From Clostridia bacterium (GTDB taxonomy: Bacteria > Bacillota > Clostridia > Christensenellales > Aristaeellaceae): a DNA stretch of 64,000 bases. Below are positions 42,365 through 50,255 of the stretch, piece after piece. The notes beneath the pieces were generated by a model that was given only the letters and a program-made list of their open reading frames with translations, was not told the DNA's origin and ran no database searches. How positions within the stretch are numbered: position 1 is the first letter of the stretch; each line of letters opens with the position of its first letter. Location of the stretch: the NCBI GenBank assembly GCA_017552535.1, contig JAFZPV010000003.1, positions 53,792 to 117,791 of the forward strand, given 5' to 3'. The position numbers were made by a program, and so were the translations under genes.

Positions 42365-42393
42365 TTGACGCGCAGGGCCTTCACGGATATAAT
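42365..42393 (+). promoter_or_regulatory. xpt promoter
   Basis: TTGACG (42365-42370), 17-nt spacer, TATAAT (42388-42393). Transcription would start near 42400, leaving a leader of about 25 nt, too short for a riboswitch. The divergent rsfS promoter lies about 80 bp away. Confidence 0.85.
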
Positions 42394-42425
42394 ATGGGTT
42401 AAAACGATGAGCAGGAGGAACCGCC

Positions 42426-43004
42426 ATGAAAGAGCTGGAGGACCGCATCCGCGCGGAAGGAAAAGCCCTGAACGAAGACGTGCTTCGGGTGGATATGTTT
42501 TTGAATCATCAGGTGGACTGCCGGCTGATGGACAGGATCGGGGACGAGTTCGCCCGCCTGTTTCAAGAAGACGGCATCACCCGCGTGGTGACCATCGAGG
42601 CAAGCGGCATCGCGCCCGCCGCCATGACAGCTCTCAAAATGAACGTGCCGCTGGTGATCCTCAAAAAATCCGCGTCCGTGACGCTGAATTCGTCCGTGCT
42701 GCAGACGGAGGTATATTCCTTCACCAAGCAGAACACCTACCAGCTCACGCTGAAGGGCGAATACATCAGGCCCGGGGACCGCGTGCTGCTGATCGACGAT
42801 TTCCTGGCCAACGGCGAAGCGGCTTTCGGCGCGTCACGCCTGATCGAAAAGGCCGGCGCGACGGTAGCCGGTATCGGGGCCGTGATCTGCAAGGCCTTCC
42901 AGCCAGGGCTTGAAAAGCTGAGAAACGCCGGATACAAGGTGGAGGCGCTGGCGGAGATCACCGCCATGGGCGAAGGGTTCGTGCGCTTTGCGGGAGAAAA
43001 CTGA
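42426..43004 (+). CDS. xpt: Xanthine phosphoribosyltransferase
   Basis: Converts xanthine and PRPP to XMP for purine salvage. The 192-residue protein has the typical Xpt N-terminus MKELEDRIRAEGKALNEDVL with VDMFLNHQVD. The TIEASGIAPAAMTALKMNVP tract (about 57-76) and the PRPP-binding loop RVLLIDDFLANGEA (about 119-132) are clear. AGGAGG precedes the ATG. It heads a four-gene unit with a phosphatase, an esterase and a small peptide. Unlike many Firmicute xpt genes it has no purine riboswitch. Confidence 0.95.
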   Translation: MKELEDRIRAEGKALNEDVLRVDMFLNHQVDCRLMDRIGDEFARLFQEDGITRVVTIEASGIAPAAMTALKMNVPLVILKKSASVTLNSSVLQTEVYSFTKQNTYQLTLKGEYIRPGDRVLLIDDFLANGEAAFGASRLIEKAGATVAGIGAVICKAFQPGLEKLRNAGYKVEALAEITAMGEGFVRFAGEN

Positions 43005-43005
43005 A

Positions 43006-43788
43006 ATGGAGAGGCTTCATAACATACAGTGCTTTCTGCTGGACATGGACGGCACGTTTTACCTGGGCGAGAACCTGATCCCCGGGTCGCTGGAGTTTAT
43101 CGACAGGGTAAAACAAACGGGCCGCGACTTTCTGTTCCTGACGAACAATTCCTCCCACAACGCGCTGTTCTACGTGGAGAGGCTTAAGCGCATGGGTCTT
43201 GAGGTGGGACGGGAAAAGATACTCACCTCCGGCGAAGCCACCGCCGCCATGCTCACAAAGCGCTTTCCCGGCAAACGCGCTTTCGTGCTGGGCAACCGCT
43301 TTCTGATGGAGGAAATGGAGGAAGCGGGCGTGCAGATCGACCAGGCCTCGCCCGACATCGCAGTGATCGGATACGATACCACGCTCACTTACGCCAAGAT
43401 GACCGCCGTGTGCGACTTTGTGCGGGCCGGCCTGCCCTACATCGCCACGCATCCAGACTATAACTGTCCCACGGAAACCGGCTTTGCGCCCGACATCGGG
43501 GCGATCATCGCCTTCATCAAGGCTTCTACCGGACGCGAGCCGGACGAGATCGTGGGAAAGCCTTACTTTGGCATCGTGGAAGCGGCCCTCAGGCGTACGG
43601 GCCGCCGCCTGGAGGAGTGTGCCATGGTGGGCGACAGGCTGTATACGGACATTGAGACCGGCAACCGCAACGGCATGCTGAGCATACTGGTGATGAGCGG
43701 CGAGACCACCTCTGAAATGCTGGCCGACTCCCCCATCCGGCCCGGCCTGACCTTTGACCGGCTGTGCGGCATGAACGAGTATCTGTAG
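43006..43788 (+). CDS. NagD-like HAD-IIA phosphatase
   Basis: A 260-residue phosphatase of the HAD-IIA subfamily (NagD/AraL/PGP type). Motif I LLDMDGTFYLG (about 11-21), motif II FLTNNSSHN (about 44-52), motif III Lys in VGKPYFGI (about 185-192) and motif IV MVGDRLYTDIETGNRNGM (about 207-224) are all present. The ATG at 43006 lies 1 nt after the xpt stop, with GGGAG upstream. Possible substrates include nucleotides or sugar phosphates; cotranscription with xpt hints at nucleotide metabolism. Confidence 0.92.
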   Translation: MERLHNIQCFLLDMDGTFYLGENLIPGSLEFIDRVKQTGRDFLFLTNNSSHNALFYVERLKRMGLEVGREKILTSGEATAAMLTKRFPGKRAFVLGNRFLMEEMEEAGVQIDQASPDIAVIGYDTTLTYAKMTAVCDFVRAGLPYIATHPDYNCPTETGFAPDIGAIIAFIKASTGREPDEIVGKPYFGIVEAALRRTGRRLEECAMVGDRLYTDIETGNRNGMLSILVMSGETTSEMLADSPIRPGLTFDRLCGMNEYL

Positions 43789-43800
43789 AAGGTGAATGAT

Positions 43801-44580
43801 ATGCAGGATCTGATATACCTATGGAATGACCGGGCGCCCTATTCCGACGAATCGCCCGATCAGGCTCAGCCCTCCCTCACGCCTTATCCCATGGACGGCT
43901 CGAAAGGCGCGGTGGTGGTGTGCGCGGGCGGCGCGTATGCCTTCAAGTCTCCCCACGAGGCCTATCCCGTGGCTGAGATGATCAACGAAGCCGGCGTGAG
44001 CGCCTTCGTGCTGGATTACCGCGTGAAGCCCTGCCATTACATGGCGCCGCTCGCGGACGCCAACCAGGCGATACGCAAAGTGCGCAGCCTGGGATACGAA
44101 AAAGTGGGCATACTGGGCTTTTCGGCAGGCGGAAACCTGTGCTGCGCGGCGGCGACCCATTACGACAACGGAGATCCCGCCAGCCCGGACGAGGTCGAAC
44201 GCCTGTCCTCCCGGCCGGACGCCTTCTTCCCCTGCTACGCGGTCTCAAGCTTTGTGAGCTACACCAATCCCGGCACGGTAAGAAACCTGCTGGCCGACAG
44301 ACAGAACGACCCGGAGCTTCTGCGCTATTTTTCCGCGGAGCTGAACGTGACGAAAGACACGCCGCCGGCCTACATCTGGCATACCGTGAACGACGGCTCG
44401 GTGCCGGTGGAATCCAGCCTGGCCCTGGCCAGGGCGCTTTCCGACAATGGCGTTTCCTACGAGATGCACCTGTTCCCTGCCGGGTCCCACGGTCTCGGGC
44501 TTGCCCCGGGCGACGAGAGCGTGAGCCGCTGGGCAGGCGAGCTCAAGGCCTGGCTCAGACGCGAAGGTTTCGGCAGATGA
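43801..44580 (+). CDS. Alpha/beta hydrolase, esterase-like
   Basis: A 259-residue cytoplasmic esterase of the alpha/beta-hydrolase fold, near to acetyl-xylan-esterase/BD-FAE-type enzymes. The nucleophile elbow is GFSAGG (about 104-109); the oxyanion tract VVCAGGAYAFKSPHE lies near 38-52. The late Asp and His are in VNDGSVPVESS and AGSHGLG. The ATG at 43801 has AAGGTGA 5 nt upstream, so it is preferred to the GTG at 43792. It overlaps the next small gene by 4 nt. Confidence 0.88.
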   Translation: MQDLIYLWNDRAPYSDESPDQAQPSLTPYPMDGSKGAVVVCAGGAYAFKSPHEAYPVAEMINEAGVSAFVLDYRVKPCHYMAPLADANQAIRKVRSLGYEKVGILGFSAGGNLCCAAATHYDNGDPASPDEVERLSSRPDAFFPCYAVSSFVSYTNPGTVRNLLADRQNDPELLRYFSAELNVTKDTPPAYIWHTVNDGSVPVESSLALARALSDNGVSYEMHLFPAGSHGLGLAPGDESVSRWAGELKAWLRREGFGR

Positions 44581-44687
44581 AGAAAGACCGGTTGTCCTTC
44601 AGGGCAAAGCTCCTGGCGCTGGAGCTGGTGCTCATCGCACTGATCGCGCTGTTTGCGCTGTGCGGCTACATCGTGATCGAGGTGTGA
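44577..44687 (+). CDS. 36-residue membrane peptide
   Basis: A short gene, MKKDRLSFRAKLLALELVLI and then ALIALFALCGYIVIEV. A basic N-terminus leads into one hydrophobic helix that fills the rest. Its ATG overlaps the esterase stop as ATGA, strong support for translation by coupling. It stops 1 nt before the convergent secreted-protein gene. Function unknown; the form resembles small membrane regulators or leader-like peptides. Confidence 0.6.
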   Translation: MKKDRLSFRAKLLALELVLIALIALFALCGYIVIEV

Positions 44688-45254
44688 TCAGAGCACCGGC
44701 GTAAAGCTGTCCAGCAGCGCTTCCAGAAGTTTAAGCGCGTCTGCATCGGAGACGATCCTGTCCTCCCGGGCGCAGTCGAACCATATGGCGTAGCCGTGTG
44801 CCACGGTCTCGGCGTAATAGCCGTCCGGCTCCCCGGCCTTGCTCAGCCGGATCATAACGAAAGGCACATATGCCCTGCGCTCGCCGTCCGTCACGGGCAC
44901 GTACTTCGCGCCCAGGTATTCGCCCGTATACCCGATGCCGTCGTACATGTTCCTGAGCGAAAGCCCGTATTCGTCCACCTCGTCCGGCTGCATGCCGAAA
45001 AGGCTTTTATCGCCGGATGTAACGTCGATGCCGCAGTCCACGGAGATAAAGTCGTTATACAGGATGAATTGCCAGAAATAGTCCTCGGTGCTCTCGTGTC
45101 GGTAATACTCGCTGTCCAAAATCAGCAGCTTTTCGTCGTAGGAAACGCGGAACACTTCCCTGCCGTTCAGGTATCCTGCCGCCGTACCCTCCGCCCGTAC
45201 AGGCAGAAGCGCGAAAAGCAGGACCAAAGCAAGGGCAAACAACCGTCTGGTCAT
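44688..45254 (-). CDS. Secreted protein of unknown function
   Basis: A 188-residue protein with a cleavable signal peptide: MTRRLFALALVLLFALLPVRA then EGTAAGY, with a likely signal peptidase site after VRA. The mature part is acidic, beta-rich, with several Tyr and Asp clusters. No lipobox or domain is recognised. The ATG at 45260 is an alternative, six bases upstream; AAGGAAGG fits 45254 better. It has its own strong promoter. Confidence 0.7.
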   Translation of the reverse strand: MTRRLFALALVLLFALLPVRAEGTAAGYLNGREVFRVSYDEKLLILDSEYYRHESTEDYFWQFILYNDFISVDCGIDVTSGDKSLFGMQPDEVDEYGLSLRNMYDGIGYTGEYLGAKYVPVTDGERRAYVPFVMIRLSKAGEPDGYYAETVAHGYAIWFDCAREDRIVSDADALKLLEALLDSFTPVL

Positions 45255-45278
45255 GGGCATACACCTTCCTTTGCGCCG

Positions 45279-45307
45279 ATTATATGCGATTCATTTGCCC
45301 AAATCAA
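45279..45307 (-). promoter_or_regulatory. Promoter of the secreted-protein gene
   Basis: Minus-strand TTGATT (45302-45307), 17-nt spacer, TATAAT (45279-45284), 25 nt from the start codon. Confidence 0.8.
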
Positions 45308-45409
45308 GAGCGGCAGGCCGGTTTTCCGGCGGTTTACATGCTTTCTTTCCGCTTTTGGAAAAATTTCTTAACATTTTCATAGTAATATTCTGTGACGGAG
45401 GTGGTCGTT

Positions 45410-45811
45410 TTGGTCGTGATGCAGAAGCATACGCTCATGGAGCTGACGCTTCACAATGAATTTCCGGAGCACAAGCCCGGCAGCTTTCAGATAAAACCCC
45501 AGATCAATTTTACGGTCTTCCCCAAAAAAGACAATCTGCCCATCGTGGGCGAGCTCACCATTGAGGTGGGCAGCATGGACGACAACTCGCCCCTGTATAT
45601 CAAGGTGCGCGTGCGCGGCAGTTTTATCAACCTGGCCAAGAGCGAATCCGACGCGCTGATCGACGCGAAAGAGTTTCACAAGCAATGCTTTCCGCTGATC
45701 TTCAATGTAACCAGCAGCATCGTTTCCGGGGCCATGCTGATGGGCGGCATGACGCCCATCAATCTGCCCCCCATCGATCCCAACCGCCTGAATTTTGAAA
45801 AGAAAGAGTAG
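45410..45811 (+). CDS. SecB-like chaperone fold protein
   Basis: A 133-residue protein whose C-terminal half follows the SecB pattern: CFPLIFNVTSSIVSGAMLMG, then MTPINLPPIDP and NRLNF, which mirrors the LFPYARE..FPQLNLAPVNF tract of SecB. The N-terminal half is beta-strand rich. Known SecB acts in export in diderms; SecB-like proteins in Firmicutes are mostly unstudied. A TTG at 45410 has GGAGGTGG 5 nt upstream; ATG 45419 is the alternative. The MFS transporter gene starts 10 nt downstream. Confidence 0.6.
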   Translation: MVVMQKHTLMELTLHNEFPEHKPGSFQIKPQINFTVFPKKDNLPIVGELTIEVGSMDDNSPLYIKVRVRGSFINLAKSESDALIDAKEFHKQCFPLIFNVTSSIVSGAMLMGGMTPINLPPIDPNRLNFEKKE

Positions 45812-45821
45812 GAGGTCGCTT

Positions 45822-47360
45822 ATGGCAGGCAAAGGCAAGCGCTTCACCAAAAAGGAATGGAGCTGGATCATGTATGACTGGGCCAACTCCATTTACGCCA
45901 CCAACATCATGGCGGCCATCTACCCCACGATCTTCGCTTCCCAGGTGGAGGGCGGAGACATCCGCTGGGGCTACGCCACCTCCGCGGCCACGCTGATCGT
46001 GGCGCTTCTGGCGCCGGTGCTGGGCGCGGTGGCCGACTACAAGGGCATGAAGAAAAAGCTCTTCGCGCTGTTCATGCTGGTGGGCGTGTTCTTTACGCCC
46101 CTGATGGTGTTCACCGGTCACTGGCAGGTGGCCCTGATCGGCTACGTGATCAGCCGCATCGGCTTTTCCGGCTCGTGCCTGTTCTACGACTCGTTCCTTA
46201 CGGACGTCACCACGGACGAACGGATGGACAAAGTCTCCTCCTGGGGCTACGCCATGGGCTACATCGGCGGAAGCACGATCCCCTTCGTGATCTCCATCGC
46301 CGTATTGCTTTTGTGCGATTACAGCCCCTTCGCCATGACCTTCTCAGTGCTGATCGTAAGCGTGTGGTGGCTGGTGTTCTCGATCCCGATGCTCAAAAAC
46401 GTGACCCACGAGCACTACGTGGAAAAGCCTGAGAACCTGACGCTCAAGGGCATCTTCGCGGGCGTGATGGCCACCTTCCGGCGCATCTGCACCAACCGCG
46501 GCCTGCTCTTCTTCATTCTGGCGTATTTCTTCTACATCGACGGCGTGGACACGGTGATCTCCATCTCCACCGCTTACGGCGCCACGCTGGGCCTTGGCGC
46601 CACGGGCATGATCCTGGCGCTGCTGGTCACGCAGATCGTGGCGGTGCCCTGCTCCATCCTGTTTGCCCGGCTGGCGGACAGGTTCTCCGCCCGCAAAGCG
46701 CTGATCGGCGCGGTGTGTGTGTACCTGGTGGTGTGCATGGTGGGCTTCTACATGGGCTACAGCATGGAGCCGGCGCAGAAGGCGTACGACGATGTATTTG
46801 CCGGCCTTTATGAATCCGAGCAGGTGCCGGAGGAATACATGGATGCCGCGAAAAAGATCGTTGCCGACATCAAGGACATCCGGCTGAAGAATACCGACGA
46901 ACTGTACAAATATCTGACTCCGCTTTCGGAAGACGAGGCAGGCAGCCTCAGCGCGGAGGAGGCATTCAAATATTCCTTCGCCTCCGCGGTGAACGCTGCC
47001 GCCGACGCGGGCACGGACAAAAAGGAGGCCTTCCAGGGCGCGATCCATGTTTCCACCATCCTGTTCTGGATCATGGCGGCGATGGTAGGCACCGTGCAGG
47101 GCGGCATACAGGCCGTATCCCGCTCCTACTTCGGCAAACTCATCCCCAAGGAGCGTTCCAACGAGTACTACGGCTTCTTCGATATCTTCGGCAAGTTCGC
47201 GTCCTTCCTGGGGCCGGTCATCTACTCCACGATGGCAGCCCTCACCGGCCGCAGCAGCTATGGCGTACTGGGCCTGGCGCTTCTGTTCCTGGCCGGCCTC
47301 GCGCTGCTTCTGTTCGGAAAGGAACATTTCAGCCGCCTGGAAAGGCACGGCGTGGAATAA
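45822..47360 (+). CDS. MFS transporter, UMF1/Atg22-like
   Basis: A 512-residue membrane transporter with about twelve helices. The MYDWANSIYATNIMAAIYPT tract (about 17-36) is typical of the UMF1/Atg22-type MFS group, thought to export amino acids or related solutes. An extra soluble insert of about 80 residues (about 320-400, rich in Glu and Asp: KAYDDVFAGLYESEQVPEEY and on) lies in a loop before the last group of helices. AGGAGG lies 7 nt before the ATG at 45822. Confidence 0.85.
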   Translation: MAGKGKRFTKKEWSWIMYDWANSIYATNIMAAIYPTIFASQVEGGDIRWGYATSAATLIVALLAPVLGAVADYKGMKKKLFALFMLVGVFFTPLMVFTGHWQVALIGYVISRIGFSGSCLFYDSFLTDVTTDERMDKVSSWGYAMGYIGGSTIPFVISIAVLLLCDYSPFAMTFSVLIVSVWWLVFSIPMLKNVTHEHYVEKPENLTLKGIFAGVMATFRRICTNRGLLFFILAYFFYIDGVDTVISISTAYGATLGLGATGMILALLVTQIVAVPCSILFARLADRFSARKALIGAVCVYLVVCMVGFYMGYSMEPAQKAYDDVFAGLYESEQVPEEYMDAAKKIVADIKDIRLKNTDELYKYLTPLSEDEAGSLSAEEAFKYSFASAVNAAADAGTDKKEAFQGAIHVSTILFWIMAAMVGTVQGGIQAVSRSYFGKLIPKERSNEYYGFFDIFGKFASFLGPVIYSTMAALTGRSSYGVLGLALLFLAGLALLLFGKEHFSRLERHGVE

Positions 47361-47376
47361 ACGCCTTCTGTCGCAA

Positions 47377-47407
47377 AGCCGCCTCCCCGGATATCGGGGA
47401 GGCGGCT
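47377..47407 (+). terminator. Terminator between MFS transporter and RluF-like gene
   Basis: A perfect 13-bp stem AGCCGCCTCCCCG/CGGGGAGGCGGCT with a 5-base loop. It lies between convergent genes; on the minus strand it is followed by TTTGCGA. T runs are short on both sides. Confidence 0.7.
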
Positions 47408-47423
47408 GTATATGTGCGGAACC

Positions 47424-48140
47424 TTACTTATCCAGCTGGCGCATGAGCTCCTGCATTTCTGTGGGGGTTAGATTGCGCCACTGGCCGAGTTTGAGGTTGC
47501 CCAGGCGCAGGTGCATGATGCGGATGCGGCGAAGGCTCCTTACGCGGTAGTCCAGCGCCTCGCACATGCGGCGGATCTGGCGGTTCAGGCCCTGGGTGAG
47601 GATGATGTTGAAGGAGCGCTCCCCCGTCTTCCTGAGTTTGCAGGGCAGCGTGGTGGTGCCTAAGATCCTTACACCGGCCTCCATCCTGCGGATGAAGTCG
47701 AGGGTGACGGGCTTGTCCACCGTGACCTCGTATTCCTTTTCGTGATGCTCGCTGGCCCTCAGGATGCGGTTGACGATGTCGCCGTCGTTGGTCATAAGCA
47801 GAAGGCCTTCGCTGTCTTTGTCCAGCCTGCCGATGGGATAGATGCGGTCGTCGTGGTCGACGAACTTCACCACGTTGTCCTTCTCGTTGGGGTCTGCCGT
47901 GCAGATGATGCCAACGGGCTTGTTGAGCATGATGTATTTGTGCTTTCCGCTGGGCTTGACCCTTTCGCCCTCAACTGTGACCTTCATGCCGGGGAAAACT
48001 CGGTCGCCCAGCGTGGCGGGCCGTCCGTCGATCAGCACGCGGCCCTCGTTTATCCACCTGTCCGCTTCCCGGCGGGAGCATTTGCCGGCATCCGAAAGGT
48101 ATTTGTTTACGCGTACGCCTTTTTCTTCTTCAAAGCTCAT
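47424..48140 (-). CDS. RsuA/RluB/RluF family pseudouridine synthase
   Basis: Makes pseudouridine in rRNA (or tRNA). The 238-residue protein has an N-terminal S4 RNA-binding domain (RVNKYLSDAGKCSRREADRW, about 9-28) and a catalytic domain with GRLDKDSEGLLLMTNDGD, holding the active-site Asp, and LTQGLNRQIRRMCEAL. The sequence is closest in feel to RluF, but RluB cannot be excluded. ATG 48140 is chosen for its spacing from GGACGGTG; ATG 48155 is possible. TATAAT on the minus strand (48171-48176) is the likely -10. Confidence 0.9.
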   Translation of the reverse strand: MSFEEEKGVRVNKYLSDAGKCSRREADRWINEGRVLIDGRPATLGDRVFPGMKVTVEGERVKPSGKHKYIMLNKPVGIICTADPNEKDNVVKFVDHDDRIYPIGRLDKDSEGLLLMTNDGDIVNRILRASEHHEKEYEVTVDKPVTLDFIRRMEAGVRILGTTTLPCKLRKTGERSFNIILTQGLNRQIRRMCEALDYRVRSLRRIRIMHLRLGNLKLGQWRNLTPTEMQELMRQLDK

Positions 48141-48239
48141 ACAGCACCGTCCCATGAGATCGTTTTGTTCATTATACCGCAAAACCTCCGTCCGGTAAGC
48201 ACGGATTTGTAAATCATTGCGATAGTTTAACGTGAACGG

Positions 48240-48269
48240 TTGAATTTCGCGTTTTTGATATGCTATAAT
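48240..48269 (+). promoter_or_regulatory. Promoter of the UBA-like gene and cysS
   Basis: TTGAAT (48240-48245), 18-nt spacer, TATAAT (48264-48269), 27 nt before the start codon. Confidence 0.75.
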
Positions 48270-48295
48270 GCACTCTGTATAAACGGAGGTGCGCG

Positions 48296-48805
48296 ATGAC
48301 ACGCCTTGAAATGGTAGAAAAACTGCAGGAGAAGACCGGCGTCGCCTATGAGGTGGCTCGGGACACGCTGGAAGAAAACGACTGGGACGTGCTGGACGCC
48401 GTGCGGGAACTGGACAGAAATGCCCAAGGAACTTCCCGCGAAAGCGCCAAGGCTGCAAACGCCCCCGCCGAAACGGCTTCCCGGCAAAAAGGCCGCTCCG
48501 GCGAACTGGGCCGCAAGGTGCGCTATGTTCTGAGGTGGGTGCTCAGCTGGATCGCCAAAGGCGAAGGCGTGCGTCTGGAGATATACTGTAGAGACGAAAA
48601 TGTGGGCAGCATCTCGCTGACCGCGCTGATCCTTTTGTTCCTGCTCAAGTGGTTCATCCCCGCGGCGCTTCTGGCGGCCGGCCTGTTCTGCGGCTACCGC
48701 TACCGCATCACCGGCTCTTCCGCCGCTGGCAAGCTGCTCAACAGCCTGAGCAGCAAGGCAGGAGACAAAGCCAGGGAATTCAAAGACAAAATGAACGAGG
48801 AATAA
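48296..48805 (+). CDS. UBA-like/DUF4342-type membrane protein
   Basis: A 169-residue protein. Residues 1-42 form a UBA-like three-helix unit (MVEKLQEKTGVAYEVARDTL, then EENDWDVLDAVRELD), as in DUF4342 proteins. A low-complexity linker follows, then a segment YVLRWVLSWIAKGEGVRLEI and one or two membrane helices (about 101-125, ISLTALILLFLLKWFIPAAL). The C-terminus is a charged helix. GGAGG lies upstream. It is 9 nt ahead of cysS and cotranscribed; no functional link is known. Confidence 0.8.
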   Translation: MTRLEMVEKLQEKTGVAYEVARDTLEENDWDVLDAVRELDRNAQGTSRESAKAANAPAETASRQKGRSGELGRKVRYVLRWVLSWIAKGEGVRLEIYCRDENVGSISLTALILLFLLKWFIPAALLAAGLFCGYRYRITGSSAAGKLLNSLSSKAGDKAREFKDKMNEE

Positions 48806-48814
48806 GGTGCGATT

Positions 48815-50218
48815 ATGAAAATATACAATACCATGACCCGTCAGAAGGAAGAATTCGTCCCCCTCGTGCCCGGCAAGGTGGGCATCTACGCCTGCGGCCC
48901 CACGGTGTACAATTTCTTCCACATCGGCAACGCCCGCCCCTTTATCGTGTTTGACGTGCTGCGCCGGTACTTCAGGCACCTGGGCTACCAGGTGACGTTC
49001 GTGCAGAACTTTACCGATATCGACGATAAGCTCATCCGCCGCGCCAACGAAGAAGGCACCACTGTGCCCGAGATCGCCGAAAAGTACATCAAGGAGTACT
49101 ACACCGACGCGGAAGGGCTGGGCATCGAAAAGGCGGACGTGCATCCCCGCGCCACCCGCCACATCGGCGAGATCATTTCCATGATCCGCAAGCTTGAGGA
49201 AAAAGGCTACGCCTACCGCGTGGACAGCGGTGACGTGTACTTCGACACCCAGGCCTTTTCCGGCTACGGCAAGCTCTCCGGCCAGAACCTGGAGGACCGG
49301 GAAGCCGGCGCCCGCATCGAAGTGGACGACGTAAAGAAGAACCCCATGGACTTCGCCCTGTGGAAGGCGCAGAAGCCCGGCGAGCCTGCCTGGAACAGCC
49401 CCTGGGGCATGGGACGTCCCGGCTGGCACATCGAGTGCTCCGCCATGAGCACGAAGTACCTGGGCGATACCTTCGACATCCACTGCGGCGGCGTGGACCT
49501 GATCTTCCCCCACCATGAAAACGAGATCGCCCAGAGCGAGTGTGCCACCGGCAAGCCCTTTGCCCGTTACTGGATGCATAACGGCCACATCAACGTGGAC
49601 AACCGCAAGATGAGCAAGAGCCTGGGCAACTTCCTTCTGGTGCGCGACATCTCGAAAGAATTCGACCTGGAAGTGGTGCGTATGTTCATGCTGTCGGCGC
49701 ACTACCGCAGCCCCATCAATTATTCCCACGACCTGCTGGTGCAGGCGCAGAACGCGCTGGACAGGATGTACACCGCCCGCAACAACGCGGTCTTCGCCCG
49801 GGAGCACGCCAAGGACAAACCCATGAGCGAAGAAGAGCAGGCCTTCGCCGAGCGTTCCAAAGCGGCGATCAAGGCCTTTGACGACGCCATGGGCGACGAT
49901 CTGAACACCGCGGACGCCATCGGCGTGATCTTTGAATATATCCGCGACATGAACACGGTGCTCGCCGACGCCAACGACCCGAGCCTTGCCGCCTTCGACA
50001 CGGCGCTTGGGACCCTTACGTGCATGACGGACGTGCTGGGCCTTCTGCGCAGGGAAGCCGACACCGTGCCCGCGGAAATCAAGGAGCTGGTGGACGAAAG
50101 GACCCGCGCCAAGAAGGAAAAGGACTACGCCCGCGCGGACGAGCTTAGGCAGAAAGTCCTGGAAATGGGATACGTGATCGAAGATACGCCGAAAGGCGCA
50201 AAAGTGAAAAAAGCCTGA
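48815..50218 (+). CDS. cysS: Cysteinyl-tRNA synthetase
   Basis: Class I synthetase charging tRNA-Cys. The 467-residue protein has the HIGH-type motif FHIGNARP (about 34-41) after the zinc ligand CGPTVYN, further zinc ligands in WHIECSAM and [10 protein letters not shown], and KMSKSLGN (about 267-274). The length is typical. The C-terminal anticodon-binding domain ends in [14 protein letters not shown]. The stop codon lies inside the terminator stem. Confidence 0.97.
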   Translation: MKIYNTMTRQKEEFVPLVPGKVGIYACGPTVYNFFHIGNARPFIVFDVLRRYFRHLGYQVTFVQNFTDIDDKLIRRANEEGTTVPEIAEKYIKEYYTDAEGLGIEKADVHPRATRHIGEIISMIRKLEEKGYAYRVDSGDVYFDTQAFSGYGKLSGQNLEDREAGARIEVDDVKKNPMDFALWKAQKPGEPAWNSPWGMGRPGWHIECSAMSTKYLGDTFDIHCGGVDLIFPHHENEIAQSECATGKPFARYWMHNGHINVDNRKMSKSLGNFLLVRDISKEFDLEVVRMFMLSAHYRSPINYSHDLLVQAQNALDRMYTARNNAVFAREHAKDKPMSEEEQAFAERSKAAIKAFDDAMGDDLNTADAIGVIFEYIRDMNTVLADANDPSLAAFDTALGTLTCMTDVLGLLRREADTVPAEIKELVDERTRAKKEKDYARADELRQKVLEMGYVIEDTPKGAKVKKA

Positions 50219-50234
50219 TCCTTCAGGCTTTTTT
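50207..50234 (+). terminator. Terminator overlapping the cysS stop
   Basis: A 12-bp stem AAAAAAGCCTGA/TCAGGCTTTTTT whose left arm includes the cysS stop codon (50216-50218); the right arm is itself the U-tract. It is symmetric enough to act on both strands. Confidence 0.88.
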
Positions 50235-50255
50235 CTTATAAACAGGAGGCAGCGC

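Noticed and set aside
42290-42425. Purine riboswitch before xpt
   Set aside because: Expected from other Firmicutes, but the consensus promoter at 42365-42393 leaves only about 25 nt of leader, and the conserved riboswitch core is absent.
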